DNA from: Gambelia wislizenii
Lineage: Eukaryota > Chordata > Lepidosauria > Squamata > Crotaphytidae
Length of the DNA stretch: 64,000 nucleotides
NCBI GenBank assembly: GCA_030847615.1
Contig: JAUMIR010000003.1
Span: forward strand, 334,309,756-334,373,755
Direction: 5' to 3'
The translations under genes were made by a program, and so were the position numbers. The notes below the pieces were generated by a model, which did no database searches, had not been told where the DNA came from, and saw only the letters and a program-made list of their open reading frames with translations. Shown one piece after another: positions 1 through 12,134 of the stretch. Position 1 is the first letter of the stretch. Each line of letters starts with the position of its first letter.

Positions 1-146
1 ATTGTTAATCATATAGAAACCATAATAATGATCTATTAATAATGAAAAAAGTATAATTCTATGAATATAATGTTAAATTTTATAAAGATAAAGTACTATT
101 AGTTATTCATTGATTTCATCCTGTATGAAGCTATGAAGCTCCTTGA

Positions 147-1525
147 TTGGTGGAGAACAGAGCAACTAGGGAGTTTTCTATTGGCAAAGCTGGACATAAT
201 TTTAGATGTTCTATTAGGAAAAGGAAGTTAATAGAAGCCAAATTGTGTAGCTTCCTCTTGGGCATATTCCAGAGGGTGATGCTCGGGGACAGTTGCTCTG
301 CACGGAAAGAGCTTAATTGTGGCATCCCACAAGGCGCCATCCTGTCCCCAATGCTATTTAATATATACATGAAGCTGCTGGGAGAGATTATCTGGAGGCA
401 TGGGGCAGGGTGTTATCAGTATGCTGATGACACCCAGATATATTTCTCCATGCCTCAGTCTTCAGCTCTGACTTCAGATGGTATCTCTTCTCTTAATGAT
501 TGTCTTAAGGCAGTAATGGACTGGATGAGGGAAAACAAATTGAAGCTGAACCCAGATAAAACAGAGGTACTCATGCTAACAGCCCTGAACCCAGGCATTG
601 GGATACAATCTCCAGTCCTGAACGGGGTCACACTCTCCTCCAAGGACTATGTTTGCAATCTGGGGGTGCTCCTGGACCCATTGCTCCAAATGATGAATCA
701 GGTAAATGCAACGGTCAGGAGTACCTGTTATCAGCAACGGTCAGGAGTACCTGTTATCAGTTATCAGCTGCATCCTTTCCTGGAAGTCAGTGATCTTGAG
801 ACCATGGTACATGCTCTGGTAACCTCCCGTCTTGATTTCTGTAATGCACTCTACCCCCGTGCTTGGTCCAGAAACTTCAACTAGTACAGAATATGGCAGC
901 CAGACTGGTCTCGGGTACATCTAGAAGAGATTATATAACACCGATCTTAAGATCATTCCACTGCTTGCCCATTAGTTTCTGGGCCCAGTACAAGGTGTTG
1001 GTTATCACTGTTAAAGCCCTAAATGGCTTGGGTCCAACCTATCCTCGGGACCGCCTCCTTCCATATAATCCTCCCCATGCACTCAGGTCCTCTGGGAGGA
1101 ATTTGTTACAACCTTTAAAAACTAGGCTTTCTTCAACCTCCTGGAAGGCCTTTTCGGCTATTGCTCCCAGATTATGGAATGGCCTGCCAGATGAGATACA
1201 TCATATTACCACCCTAAATAGCTTTTAAAAAGCTCTTAAGATGGATCTCTTCTGGCAGGCCTTTCCTGAATAGATACCCAGACACCAAAAAAGGAAATCT
1301 AGCTTGTCCTTATCTTGCCACGGCCACGACCACGACCACTGTCCATTGTTTATTTTTATTTTTTGTATTTTTAAAGTATGTTTTAAATTCTTAAATTATT
1401 TAATTGTATTTTAAGGGCGATGGGATTGAGGGTTTGGATGTATATTTTAATTGTTGCAAGCTACCCCGATTACGTTTCATAGAGAGGCGGGATAGAAATA
1501 AAATTTTATTATTTATTATTATTTA
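147..1525 (+). mobile_element. 5'-truncated L2/CR1-type LINE with broken reverse-transcriptase gene
   Basis: Remnant of a non-LTR retrotransposon. The frame open from 147 to 884 carries the reverse-transcriptase core: a GIPQGAILSPMLFNIY block and the catalytic YADD box (in QYADDTQIYF), followed by a KLNPDKTEVL block. The homologous C-terminal part (LVQNMAARLVSG, then APRLWNGLP) continues in another frame from 863 to 1228, so at least one frameshift separates them. The tail at about 1440-1525 ends in a GGCGGGATAGAAATAAA-type sequence and TTATT repeats, as in L2-like LINEs of squamates. The endonuclease and the 5' half are missing. The copy is dead. Clade assignment (L2 versus CR1 within the jockey superfamily) is from memory of the motif wording, not from an alignment. 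Confidence 0.8.
708..759. repeat. 26-bp perfect tandem duplication inside the LINE
   Basis: Two adjacent copies of a 26-base unit beginning GCAACGGTCAGG occupy 708-733 and 734-759. The duplication lies in the decayed C-terminal part of the LINE reverse-transcriptase frame. Its length is not a multiple of three, so it contributes to the frame loss that moves the homology into the next ORF. Confidence 0.85.
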
Positions 1526-2463
1526 GCTTCACCAAGTAGATGTAGGGGAATTAATCCTTGGAGAATAAACACTCCATTTCCAGTGGTGTAAAATAATCTT
1601 CCTCTTGTGTAGGGCCCCATTGGATCCTTCCTGCCCTCTCCTATAACATGTGCTTACAGAATCTGAAGCAGAGCAAGGGAAGATAGGAAAAAGGTACTGG
1701 TAAGAGAAGGGTTAAGAATTCCTCTACCCACATGATGCTTCTTGACTCCAAATTACACCTCCCTACTGCTGATTTTCAGCTGTTCACTGAGACCGGTGTT
1801 TCAGTGAACTATAGCAGTAGTCCCCATGGCTGCAGGAACAGAACATGGTTCTGTAGCTGGAGGAAAATTTCAGCCTGTGCCAGCTCTCAGCTCATGTCAG
1901 ACCGGTTGTGGGCACTCAGCTTCTCCACATGCTTATTTCAACATTTGGCACACAAAGGCAAACTTCCCTGAATGTGGGTTATATAGTGGAATGCCAACGG
2001 TTGAATTCAGCATGTGGTGATGAAAGCGCACAGCTAGCTTAGCATGAAATGGGAGCAGCTGAAAGGCAATCCAAAACAGGTATTTGCCACAGTTGCTGGG
2101 CAATAAATTGGTCTCTAGGCCCTGAAAAAATGTTTAATATTACAGTTATGAAAAGAAGTACTTCTCTATAACACATGGGTATTGTCAGAGTGGATAAATA
2201 ATGTGGTTTATGTTATTGATTTTTACATAGTTTTGACAAATACACTATCATCAGTCAAACAGGACATGAATGTCTCCAGCAATTTCTATTCAAAACACAG
2301 TTATAAAAACAGACTTCCTGTCTCTTCCTTTCTTCCTAAAAAGAGTGGTGGGGTAGAATTGTTTAAATCAGAGGTGTGGAAATGCAATATCTGGACTATG
2401 AGCGGTCCCAAAGCTAATTTTTGCTCCTGATTCCCCAAGGACACTCATAAGTTCCCCATTTTG
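1526..2463. other. No recognisable feature
   Basis: I see no gene, known repeat or strong structure here. Short open frames lack codon-like composition or any motif I recognise. Confidence 0.5.
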
Positions 2464-2643
2464 TTGTGTGTCTTCAAGTCATTTTAGACTTATGGCAACC
2501 CTAAGGTGAACTTATCACCAGGTTTTCTGAGGCTGAGAGTGTGTGACTTGCCCAATGTTACCCAGTGGGTTTTCATGGCTAAGGAGGGATTCGAAATCTG
2601 GTCTCCAGAGTTGTAGTCTAATGCTTAAACTACTATGACATGC
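2464..2643 (-). mobile_element. tRNA-headed SINE (Sauria-SINE-like), reverse orientation
   Basis: Read on the minus strand the element runs from a tRNA-like head (a B-box-like stretch GATTTCGAATCCC and an ACTGGGT block) into a body with GGGCAAGTCACAC. It ends in a tail of the form GCCATAAGTC..GACTTGAAG..ACACAACA. The same head, body and tail recur at 37203-37440 and 63396-63597. A tail of this wording is known from Sauria SINEs, which borrow it from Bov-B LINEs. Age is moderate: the B box has drifted. Confidence 0.75.
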
Positions 2644-2713
2644 TTGCTTCTTAAGTTTCCAGACCCTCCCCAGTTTTATTGGGGGGCAATTAATGGACAA
2701 TTCTTCACTCTAA

Positions 2714-3310
2714 GGATGTTATCAGATGAGTGACTAATAATGGTTTTGTCCCACTATTTTTAAAAGCGTAAGTATTCTGGCATAACAACACTTTTTATCA
2801 CACATTGATGTAATCATGAGAAAGAAATGCCTCTGAATTATAGCCCCATGACCACTAGTGCTGTTTACTTCAGCATTTTGCATGGGTGAGACCTTGGCAG
2901 TTCTTGTGAGAAGATGCGAGTGTTATTAAAACTCTAAAAGCATGTGATTTTACAAAGAAAATTAACACACAAGCACTGAAACAAACTTGAAAACTTGCCA
3001 GCAAAAGAGAGATATTCATAAAAAGAGCATCCCTTACTTAGTTTTTGTGTTCTTAACTGGAGGTTTTCTGGCAGGGACCACCTATTGACACTTTAATCAC
3101 AAGAGCAGAACAGGACGCGGTTTCACACACAAGGAATACCACCAAAAAATGCTGTGAGAGATCAATTCACAGCTTGGCCCATTAATTAAAAAGAATGCCT
3201 TTTTCATGGCAGCAGAATGCTTGAGGAATGATGGTGTCATGCAATGTGGGGCCTGCTCACAGTATCCTTTCGTTATTATCACACAATTTTTGCCACGTCT
3301 GATAATGTCC
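2714..3310. mobile_element. Non-autonomous DNA transposon, family A copy 1
   Basis: Termini are inverted repeats GGATGTTATCAGA and TCTGATAATGTCC, flanked by a 3-bp duplication TAA (2711-2713 and 3311-3313). The interior is AT-rich and non-coding and resembles the elements at 29929-30733 and 57864-59484 in the same order of blocks, for example the GGGTGAGACCTTGGCAGTTC / GGGTGAGATTTTGGTGGTTC stretch followed by TTGTGAGAAGA. There is no transposase. The 3-bp duplication fits PIF/Harbinger, but the terminus is not one I can match to a named family. Confidence 0.7.
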
Positions 3311-3689
3311 TAAGACAGCCTGAAAACATGGCAATCTGCTTGTTGACTCCATCCCAACCCTAGTAGAAACTGCTAAAATCAGCTCAGAAGTCACTTCTGG
3401 GTCCTATTTGAGCAATGTGCTAGTGTAGCATACCAGGGATGCACAGGGGTAAAATTTGGCCCCTGCCTCCCCACGCAACTACCCACCCATGATTTAAACA
3501 ATCTTCCATCAAGCTTCTGGTAAAGATTTAAAGGCTTTGGTGTAAGTGTCTTCCTCCAAATCTTCCTACCCCTTGTCAGGTTTGTTTCAAGCGAGGCATT
3601 CAAGGCTACATACCTTTTTCTTTGTACTGGCTTAATCTCTCAAATCTGGATGCTTAGAACTAGATTTTAGAACAATAAAGAGATTTAGA

Positions 3690-4871
3690 AAGTGAAAAGA
3701 TTACAGAGGCGATGATTAAATGGGCCCAGGAATTAAGAGAAACAATAACCATGGAAGAATGGGAAACAGCATGGAAAGAAACCAATAAGTTTACAGCATG
3801 CCTCGCACTGAAAGAAAATCATCTTAAAATAACTAACAGATGGTACTTAACACCGGCGAGGATCAGTAAAATGTATAAGACCAAGAACAATCAGTGTTGG
3901 TGTTGTGGAAAGGATATTGGTACAATGTACCATATGTGGTGGGGATGCCCCAAAATACAGAGATTTTGGACAAAAATCCATAAAACAATTCAAAAAATTT
4001 ATAAATTACAACTTGTTATGTCTCCAAAGTTATAATGATTGAATATGACTTCTGAACTAGAGTCGGTATTTAAAAAACAACACTGGAGAACGCTACTATA
4101 TGCGGTGATAGCAGCAAGACTATTAGTAGCGGCAAAGTGGAAAAGCAAAGAAATCCCGCTGTTAGATGAATGGTTAATGAAATTAACAGAAATGCAAGAA
4201 AATGACAAGTTAACATACATTTTAAATAAAGCAAATATAGAAAAAATGGAGGAAGAATGGTCTCCATTTCGAGAGTTTTGGAGGAAAAGAGGGAACAGAA
4301 GGGTACAATAAGAGAGTGAGATACACGGTTTAGTACATTTATAAGAATGAAATCATATAGAGCAACAGAAATTAGAAGGAGAGGAACCGAATACGAAAGC
4401 ATAAACTACTTAGTTATAAGAAAGAAGAAAGAAATAGGTAACAGAAAGAAAATTGAGAGAATTAAGATAAGAAACCAAGGGAGTATGGTTAAGGGAGGAT
4501 AAAGGGAAGAGGGGAAGTTTAAAACACTCCATACAGGTTACGGAATAAAGGAAGTCAGAGGGGAGGATGGGAGGGGTGTGAAAGAGAATGTATGAGAAAG
4601 TAGGGGGATAGAAGAGAGAAAGAAAGAGAAAATGGAAGAAGGAAGAATGGGCAGGGTGGATAAGGGTGGAGAGATGAAATGAGTGGGATGTATAATGTAT
4701 AATGAAAATGTAAAATGAAACTGAAAAGGGACATGTTCCCTGATTACGACTTAGAGAAAGATGGAATGATAAGATGAAATGGAAAATGTATGACTTAATA
4801 GTGAATTTGTAAATATCGATACTGTTGAAATAAAATATTAGGAATAATAATAATAATAATAATAATAATAA
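3690..4871 (+). mobile_element. L1 LINE 3' end: ORF2 C-terminus, 3' UTR and AAT tail
   Basis: The frame at 3712-4032 encodes the C-terminal end of L1 ORF2. The words WYLTPARISKMY are followed by a Cys-X2-Cys-X8-His-X4-Cys knuckle (CWCC...YHMWWGC) and PKIQRFW, a hallmark of vertebrate L1. Two in-frame stops (TAA and TGA at 4033-4038) separate this from a continuing homologous stretch to 4311 that ends in a basic RKRGNRR tail. A purine-rich 3' UTR follows, and the copy ends in an (AAT)n tail at about 4842-4871. The element is heavily 5' truncated and inactive. Confidence 0.85.
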
Positions 4872-5142
4872 ACTAGATTTTGAGAAGCAACAGCAACTTC
4901 TTTTTTATTGCAATATATCCAAATGCATAAAGATGCTGAGAAACTGCTGTTGGTTGCAGACCAGAATATACGAGTAGCTTGTGAGATATGCATGATTGAT
5001 ACTGGAAGCCAAACAACTTTCCTACTTTTATGGCTTAGCAGACAATATCATTTCATTGCTGGCTTCCTAAACGTTGTGGTGGTAGGGAGATGATCTAATG
5101 GTAAAAGAAAACACACACACACCTAAGTTTGTATATCATAAA

Positions 5143-5210
5143 TTGCTGTTGTTGTGTGCCTTCAAGTTGTTTCTGACTTATGGTGACCCTAAAGTGAACC
5201 TATCACATAA
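5143..5210 (-). mobile_element. SINE tail fragment
   Basis: The stretch TGTTGTTGTGTGCCTTCAAG followed by TTTCTGACTTATGGTGACCC is the reverse complement of the tail of the tRNA-headed SINE found elsewhere in the window. The head and body are missing. Confidence 0.65.
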
Positions 5211-5668
5211 ATTACTGGTTCAAAAAAAGAAAGAAAGAAAAGTTACCATTTTATTGCACACGAATAAAATTAAATGCAAAATCCATATAAAGGCAATACT
5301 TTTATTAAGATCAACTGCTATTCCACAATAATATGCAAGCTTTTGACTTCTCTAGAATTCCTTATTTGGCTAGATGGTTAAAAAAAAATAGAGTAGGGGA
5401 TGGGAAGAAGCATAGAAAACCATCCCCCCCCCAGATCAATTTACCCATGAGGCTCAAAGTTAAATTAAGTCCTAATATAGAGAAATATAGGCTTGGTAAG
5501 TCACTGGTGATGTACAGCTACCACAAGATACCTAGCAATGGTTGCTGGAGTGGAGGGGAAAATAGTGAGCCCCAGGTTTAGAAATCACAAAGGTATGTGT
5601 AGTTCTGAAATCTGCCTCCTATCAGAAACAAATTACTGATAGTGACTTGTCTATATGAGGCAAAATAT

Positions 5669-5711
5669 CTATATATCTATCTACCGGTATCTATCTATCT
5701 ATCTATCTATC
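5669..5711. repeat. (TCTA)n microsatellite
   Basis: Run of TCTA/TATC tetranucleotides with one interruption (CCGGTA). Six uninterrupted repeats lie at the right end. Confidence 0.9.
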
Positions 5712-6603
5712 TGAATGAGTGCCTCACAGTAATGGCATTTCGTAGCAGCTGTGACTTGTCTTAACGGTGGTTTTGTCCCCATAAGCCCCCCTAAACTTCA
5801 CATGCAAGAAGGTGGCTGCAAGTGATTTACTTGTGTTTGTACTCACCTCAATTTGCCACCACCAAACTTAAAAAAAAAAAAGAAGTCCAGGGTGCACTAG
5901 AGTGAAAACCAAAAACAAAAAACCACACATACCATTTTATTGCCTTAGCAATTGCTCACTAAGGTCCGGCCAATCAGCTTTGTGCTTTCTCTCCTATGGG
6001 AAAGCAATTCATATTGAATTACTTGTCCGAATGGGCAGGAATGTGCCCCCCCTCACTGTTTTTAAAAAAAAAACTCTGAGAAGTTTTTTACTGTGGAGTT
6101 TTTAACCATTTGGGCCCCCCCTCCTTCCGAATAGGGTAGACTGATGTGGGATCCCATTTAGACAGATCATATTCCCAGCAAATTCCATGAGGATTTATTT
6201 TCACCATTTAGACAACCTCTCAGGGAGTATCCCAATACCTTGAAGACATCCTAATGACAGAATAAGGAGAGAAATCTGAATTATAGCATAAAGTCTTCTT
6301 TGTCCTCTCTGAGACCCCCCCCCCCGAAAAAGGAAGAAAATGTCTGAAAGTCCTAGGCTTTGTTCCTGAACAAACTGATTTTATTTTGGACAGCCATGTG
6401 ACATTTTCTTCATCCTGAAGTATTTCCTGGCAATTTCTGGCATTATCAAGTACTTCTCATTTCTAATTCCCAGGTCAGTTTAAATTAACCCAATTTTTGG
6501 TAAAACTAAATGTATCTCCATTTGGCAGTCTGTTTCTATTATTCCAGAACTATCTAAAATGGCTGCTGCCAGTAAAACACCACTATTGTTTCCAAGGGCA
6601 CAA

Positions 6604-6821
6604 GCCAAATCCACACTACACAAATAATCCAGTTTGAAACTGGATTATTTGCAATGGGCTTCCTATGGAATCCTTGGATTGGTAGTTTTACAAGTTCTTT
6701 AGCCTTCTCTGTCAAAGAGTGCTGGTGCCTCACCAAACTACAAATCCCAGAATTCCATAGCAAGGAGCCATGGTAAATAATCCAGTTTCAAACTGGATTA
6801 TTTGTGTAGTGTGGATTTGGC
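6604..6821. mobile_element. Foldback DNA transposon with palindromes nested in its arms
   Basis: Terminal inverted repeats of about 46 bp begin GCCAAATCCACACTACACAA on the left and are matched by the complement on the right. Each arm contains a further near-perfect palindrome, AAATAATCCAGTTT and its complement with one central base. The short core contains ACTACAAATCCCAGAATTCC, a wording shared with hAT-type MITEs near 25105-25300 and 35300-35475. I could not find a clean 8-bp target duplication. No coding capacity. Confidence 0.7.
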
Positions 6822-7021
6822 CACACCAGATTTAACAGAGATCAAACAAGAGAAAGAGGAATCGGCAATGAAACAAAATGAGTTTAATGCTTAATAAGTT
6901 TAATATTGCTAAAGGACTTTAGCATTTTGACTCTAACTCCTGAATAATAATAAAGAAGGCTCTGTGGAAATTGCTAAAAATCAATTTCTGAAATCTTGCA
7001 TGAGTCTAGATGTGACACATA

Positions 7022-7345
7022 TAATCATAGAATCATAGAGCTGGAGGAGACTACAAGGGCCATCTAGTCCAACCCCCTGTCATGCAGGAATATATACTTA
7101 AATCATTCCGGACAGGTGGCCATCCAACCTCTGCTTAAAAACCTCCAAAGAAGGAGACTCCACCACACTCCAAGGCAGTATATTCCACTTCCGAACAGCT
7201 CTTACTGTCAGGAAGTTCTTCCTAATGTTTAGGTGCAATCTCTTCTCCTATAGCTCCATGTCCCAATCCCGTTGCTCCATGCTCTCTTTAGCAGCAGAAA
7301 ACAAGCTTGCTCCATCCTCAGTATGACATCCCTTCAAATATTTAA
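7022..7345 (-). mobile_element. CR1 LINE 3' end, reverse orientation
   Basis: Starts with ATCATAGAATCATAGAG, the complement of the CR1 terminal octamers. The complement of the CR1 3' UTR and ORF2 C-terminus follows (GGCCATCTAGTCCAACCCC, then GCTGGATGG-type and TTTCTGCTG blocks). Truncated before the reverse-transcriptase core. Confidence 0.9.
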
Positions 7346-9134
7346 ATATGGCTAATCGGTAGGAGAGGAAAGAGGAAGGACATAAGGGAGGGAGAAGGGA
7401 GAGACACCTGGAATATTTCAAGAAAGAGTTTGGATACAAACCTGTGGATATGCAGATAAAATCAAAACAGAAATAACTGGGAAATCTTGATACTTCCAGG
7501 GACATTGTGTTTTTCTGGATGAGCCCTGAGTTAAATATTGTAATAAAATACTGTCTTCTAAATTAAATTGCTTTCCCTTCTGCTATTAAATCTTTTTTTA
7601 TTGTAAATCTTTTCCTGGCATGGAGGTAAGAGGTAAAGAAGTGGTGATGGGAGAAGACTCACCCTCCACAGTGTATAGTTACTATACTGTTTTATGTCAC
7701 ACTATTATTAATTATATAGGAGCTGAACTGTGGAAAAGCAACTGGCCTGAGTTAACATCTCTTGTAGCCCTGTCCATTCAGTATGCTTGCTTTTCTCAGT
7801 TAAATAAAAAATGCATGTCTGAGATTAATCCAGATCATATAGACACCACAAAGGAATCTCATTCCTAATAAAAGGGTGGGGGATGCCTTATAAATCCATC
7901 TCTTCACAGACAGCGATATAATCTGTGCATTATCATGCCCCAGTCAACTTTGCTACCCAGTTAAGATGCTGAGTTCAGAATATCAAGTTTTAAATCCTGA
8001 TTTATGAATACCAGGTTACTAGTGTGTCTAGTTAGGAGGCTCACATGCTGTTGATCCTTTCTCTTGGCAACCTTCCATGCTGCCTTTTCATCCCTTTTCA
8101 CAGACTGTCAATGCCAGCATTTAATCACACTAGAGGAACTTCCTCCTCGTTCAGTTTTTAGTTCTAACAAAAATAACAAGCTACATTTTCCATTTCTTCT
8201 CCTACTACTCCCGGACAGAAATTGCACATCTTTCACCAATCTTCATTTTTAACTCCCTTCATAATGTTCTATGTTGCTATGAGTGTTTTTGAGTTCGGTT
8301 CAGACTGAGTGGTTTTCTTTGAGGAAAGAAATTCATTGCAATAATCCAAATAGCCTATTTCCTAGTCCAACCAAGCTCCAATTATGCATACGCTTTAATA
8401 GGGGGCATCAGAAATGACTCACAAGAGTAGCAGAGCCTGGAAAGATTCCAGACTCAGTCATCAGTCCTGCTAACAACCGGAACTCGTTCTTTTGTGTACA
8501 TATAATCTATTTCATTCCAGTCTCCCCTCCTCCTTTCCTGGTGCTTATCACTTGGTCTTTTCAGCCTGCAAACTAAGTGAAAATTTTCTGCTAAAAATAC
8601 TTTGGAGTATGTGATGAGGACTGAGCATGCTGCATTCCCAAATATTTTATCCAAAAGACTTAGCAGAGTTGGTACTTTCTGGTGTGTTTTAACTTACTTC
8701 CCCCCCTTCCTGCCTTGGGTTTTCTTGTCATGCTTTTTGGAGAGGACTCTGTGTGTGTGTGCAGTCCAATTTTGGCATTTGTCAATCTATAGGTTCCAAT
8801 ATGTAAATGTTAGGGATGCATACAGCATAACTTGATCTTGACAACAGAGGCTCCCATGACATGTTGAGAAATTCTCCTGTGAAATTGCTCACCTCTCTGG
8901 AACTTCTTGCCTCCAGCCCAAGAATGAGACAGGCAGCATTTTCTTTTTGTTGGAGATTTTTCTCATTTATGCAAAAATGTCTCTGGGCAAAACTACTGGC
9001 CTAAATTCTGTATTTGGAAAACATGGCGTAAAAGTCCCGAATGCAGAACTATGCTATGTCCCTCCTCTCATCCCAGGATTCTGGGGGTCCTCCGCAAAAC
9101 AATGATGCCATTGTTCTGCAACTGACTATAGTGA
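7346..9134. other. No gene seen
   Basis: AT-rich sequence without recognisable coding frame. A short (GT)n run lies at about 8749-8760. Nothing else can be supported. Confidence 0.5.
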
Positions 9135-9281
9135 CATAGGAGTGTAGTGGAGTCTGCTTCTTTGAATGTTTTAAACAGAGGCTGGATGGCCATCTCTCAT
9201 GAATGCTTTGTTTGGGTATTCCTTCATAGCCAGGGGTTAGACTAAATGGCCTTTGTGGTCTCTTCCAGCTCTATGATTCTA
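9135..9281 (+). mobile_element. CR1 LINE 3' end fragment
   Basis: Contains TTTAAACAGAGGCTGGATGG, GGTTAGACTAAATGGCC and ends CCAGCTCTATGATTCTAG, the terminal part of CR1 with its octamer-like end. About 150 bp, 5' truncated. Confidence 0.85.
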
Positions 9282-9418
9282 GGGGCAGATGCTTCTTCAG
9301 TGTCCCCTCCTCTCTACCAGCTCCATTAAATGAACATGGAGAAGAGTCTGAAAGGTGAATCCGGTGGAGGCGGGGGGATGTTGGTCATTGTGTGAGGTTG
9401 GTAAAGCATTCCAGCCTC

Positions 9419-10735
9419 CATAGAATGTTAGAACCATAGAGTTGAAAGAGACCACAAGGGCCATCGAGTCCAACCCCATGCTATGCAGGAACACACAATC
9501 AAAGCATGCCTGACAGGTGGCCATCCAGCCTCTGTTTAAAAACCTCCAAAGAAGGAGACTCTACCACACTCCCAGGCAGTGCACTCCACTGTCAAACAGC
9601 TCTTACCATCAGGAGGTTCTTTCTAAAGTTTAGGTGGAATCTCTCTTCCTGCAGTTTGAGTCCATTGCTCTGTGTCCTAGTCTCTGGAGCAGCAGAAAAC
9701 AAGTTTGCTCCATCTTCAGCATGACACCCCTTCAAATATTTAAATGTGGCTATCATGCCACCTCTTAGCCTTCTCTTCTCCAAGCTAAACATACCCTGTT
9801 CCCTAAGCTGGTCCTCATAGGGCATGGTTTCCAATGTTACCGTGCTCTACTACCCCCTCCCTGTAATATCTCACAATTGGGAATATTGGACACTTCAAGG
9901 GGTCTAGTAGATTGGGATGATCCAAAGTGAGGTAAGATGGAGGTCACAAGGACCTGGGAAGGTGTCTGAGAAATATTTTAGGAAACACACCCAAGCTAGG
10001 ATTAAGTGGAGCCCCTAGTAAACAACACCATTAAGGAGGTATCTGATAATTCCTTTTTGGGCTTCTTGGCAGTGAGTCACACATCCTAAACAATCATGTA
10101 ACCTGCACACACCCAAATCCCCCCAAAATATCCCCTAGACCCCCCCCTGCTGTCCTACAATATGAGGATGTCATAAACCCATCAATACCTATCTTCTAGC
10201 CATCTATGACAATCAGTGGAGTTTTGTTCTCATTTGTTCCTCCAATGAGTCATTTAGCCATTATTGCAGCTGAAATGGGCCTTCAAGGCATAATATGAGT
10301 TATGAATATCGCAGCCTAGACAATAGCAATGTGTGCCAATATGGACGAGACCCAGGCACTCTTTGTCGGCACACCCCCTGGATCGGAACTTCCAGTGCTA
10401 CCCTTAGACTTTGGTCTGAGTATTTTGCTCCTGTTCCAGACTGATAACTATTGCCTCCTCTCTCTAATTTCTTCCTCTATTCATCCTTTCTACCTTAACC
10501 TCTTTGATCCTTGTGTGGTTCTTGTGAGCATGTGTTGCATGTGTGGTTGCTTTTTGTGTTATTTCCAATAAAAATCTTTTATTTCACTTTAAACTGGATT
10601 TCTCTGCCATTAGTACTGGTATACATAGGTGAAAAGGCCCTGAAGTTACCTGCGTCTCGAGGCACCCCACCTCCTTAGGTAACACCAGACCTTTCACCAT
10701 TTTGGTCCCCTTCATCTGAACATGTTTCACAATGA
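9419..10735 (-). mobile_element. CR1 LINE, reverse orientation, split by an LTR insertion
   Basis: The minus-strand CR1 tail begins at 9419 and runs to 9833 (complement of GGCCTTGTGG, then of the ORF2 C-terminal LRGGMIATFKYLKG block). It stops within the motif TGGTTTCCA and resumes at 10685 with CCAGACCTTTCACCATTTTG, which is the next part of CR1. The 851-bp gap is exactly the LTR at 9834-10684. This gives relative ages: CR1 first, LTR later. The CR1 fragment fades after about 10735. Confidence 0.85.
9834..10684 (+). mobile_element. Solo LTR, family TGTTACC...GGTAACA, copy 1
   Basis: Starts TGTTACC and ends GGTAACA, a short inverted terminal pair as in retroviral or Gypsy LTRs. A poly(A) signal lies near the 3' end (CCAATAAAAATC at about 10565), and a U5-like stretch TACTGGTATACATAGGTGAA is shared with four other LTRs in the window. 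The flanks CCAA / CCAG look like a 4-bp target duplication with one change in the CR1 host site. There is no internal region and no primer-binding site, so this is a recombined solo LTR. I do not recognise the retroelement family. Confidence 0.75.
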
Positions 10736-10756
10736 CGAAAAAAAAGAGACTTACAA

Positions 10757-10803
10757 TGGCATACATATACACATACACATGTGTGCGCGCACACACACAC
10801 ACA
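10757..10803. repeat. (CA)n microsatellite
   Basis: Alternating purine-pyrimidine run with CACATACACATGTGTGCGCG and then CACACA repeats. Confidence 0.9.
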
Positions 10804-10805
10804 TG

Positions 10806-11554
10806 CTGCAAATAATATTCAAATATGTAGAAAATGCAACGAGTGCATTAAACACAATATACTTAATATAAAAGAAACCATAGACACTAAAATAAATCTC
10901 TGCACTTAATGAATGTGGGTGGATAGGGAGGTATTTATGAATTCTTCATTCAGAAAAAAAAGGGAGGAGAATTAGTAAATTTTGGAAGATTCTTTTGCAA
11001 AATAAAGCACAAACAAGGGTTTTAAGAAGTGCATAATCCCAGCAAAGGAGTGAAGCTGAGTCCAATCACCATGGAGGGAAGAAGATTATCTATTGGGGCA
11101 ACCAGGTTGTTTTTGCTGATCATTGTCTTATCAAAGCCTTTGGTGGAATGGCTGCAATTGTTTGTCTTGCATGAAGGAGGAAGAGGTTAAAATCCTTGCT
11201 CAGTCATGATGTTCGCTGGTTGGCTTGAGCACACTACCATCTCTTTGTCTAATCCAGACATGTTATCAGGATTGGTCCCCTTTGCTGCTGCTCCTGCCAT
11301 ATTCATTAGATTCCCTGTGGCCTTGGTGTAGTGTGAACAACGGTTTGTGGTAGGGGTGAAATGATGTATGTGTAACAGGGCTTTGCTTGGGAAAGGAAAT
11401 AACAAGTCAACTGCAATTAACAGCTCTCGTTTCAAGGCTATAGACACTGGGAAAATGGTAACTTTCAGTTTAAGGAATGCCTATGTCAGTGGATTATGGA
11501 CAGCTAATAGTTATGCAGCCCACCAGATTTTGTTGATTGTAAAATGCTTTTAAC
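10806..11554. other. No recognisable feature
   Basis: AT-rich sequence without convincing coding frame or known repeat. Confidence 0.45.
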
Positions 11555-11557
11555 TTA

Positions 11558-12126
11558 GGACTTTATCAGACCAGGCAAATATAGCATCATAATGAAGCTT
11601 AATATGAAAGAGGGCACATATCATATGATGTCATCCTCTCGCAATCATGTATTGTCCAAAAGCTGTTCCTTTTTATTGAAGGCCAAGCCATCAATCGATC
11701 TGCTGTGGCGCTTTTTTGCCAGCATTGCTTGTATTTGAAACTTCGTGCCATTGTGCTCACGGGAATACAGCATCAATTACAGAATACTTTTGGGTGAGGT
11801 CATGACAGCCAGGAAGGAGACACTATTTTTAGGAACCTCCCTGGTTTACTCGTATTTTTTTAAGTGTGTTTCTGTGCTCGTGTGAACATTTTATTTCTTA
11901 ATTTTGCTTTATTTTTAAAATTTGCCGTGTTTGCGTCTTTTCACAAGAATCAGCAAGATCTCAAACAGGAAGTAAACGGAGTTCCGTTCATGCTCCATTT
12001 ATGCTGGAACTGCCTTTATGATGCTGCTAATGGTAGGTCTGATCAAGGGGGTTCTTTTGCTGGCATAAAAGCGGTTTGAAATATGCCAGCAAAATAGCAT
12101 TTATGGAGGGTGGTCTGATAAAGTCC
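11558..12126. mobile_element. Non-autonomous DNA transposon, family B copy 1
   Basis: Termini GGACTTTATCAGACCA and TGGTCTGATAAAGTCC are perfect inverted repeats, flanked by TTA on both sides (11555-11557, 12127-12129). The interior has blocks shared with the elements at 20934-21484, 34708-35283 and 55379-55944: CAAATATAGCATCATAATG near one end, TTTATTGA..CCAAGCC..TCAAT forming a small stem, and a GTGTGTTT/TTTTTA region. No coding capacity. The 3-bp duplication suggests a PIF/Harbinger-type transposase in trans. Confidence 0.8.
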
Positions 12127-12134
12127 TTACAGTA

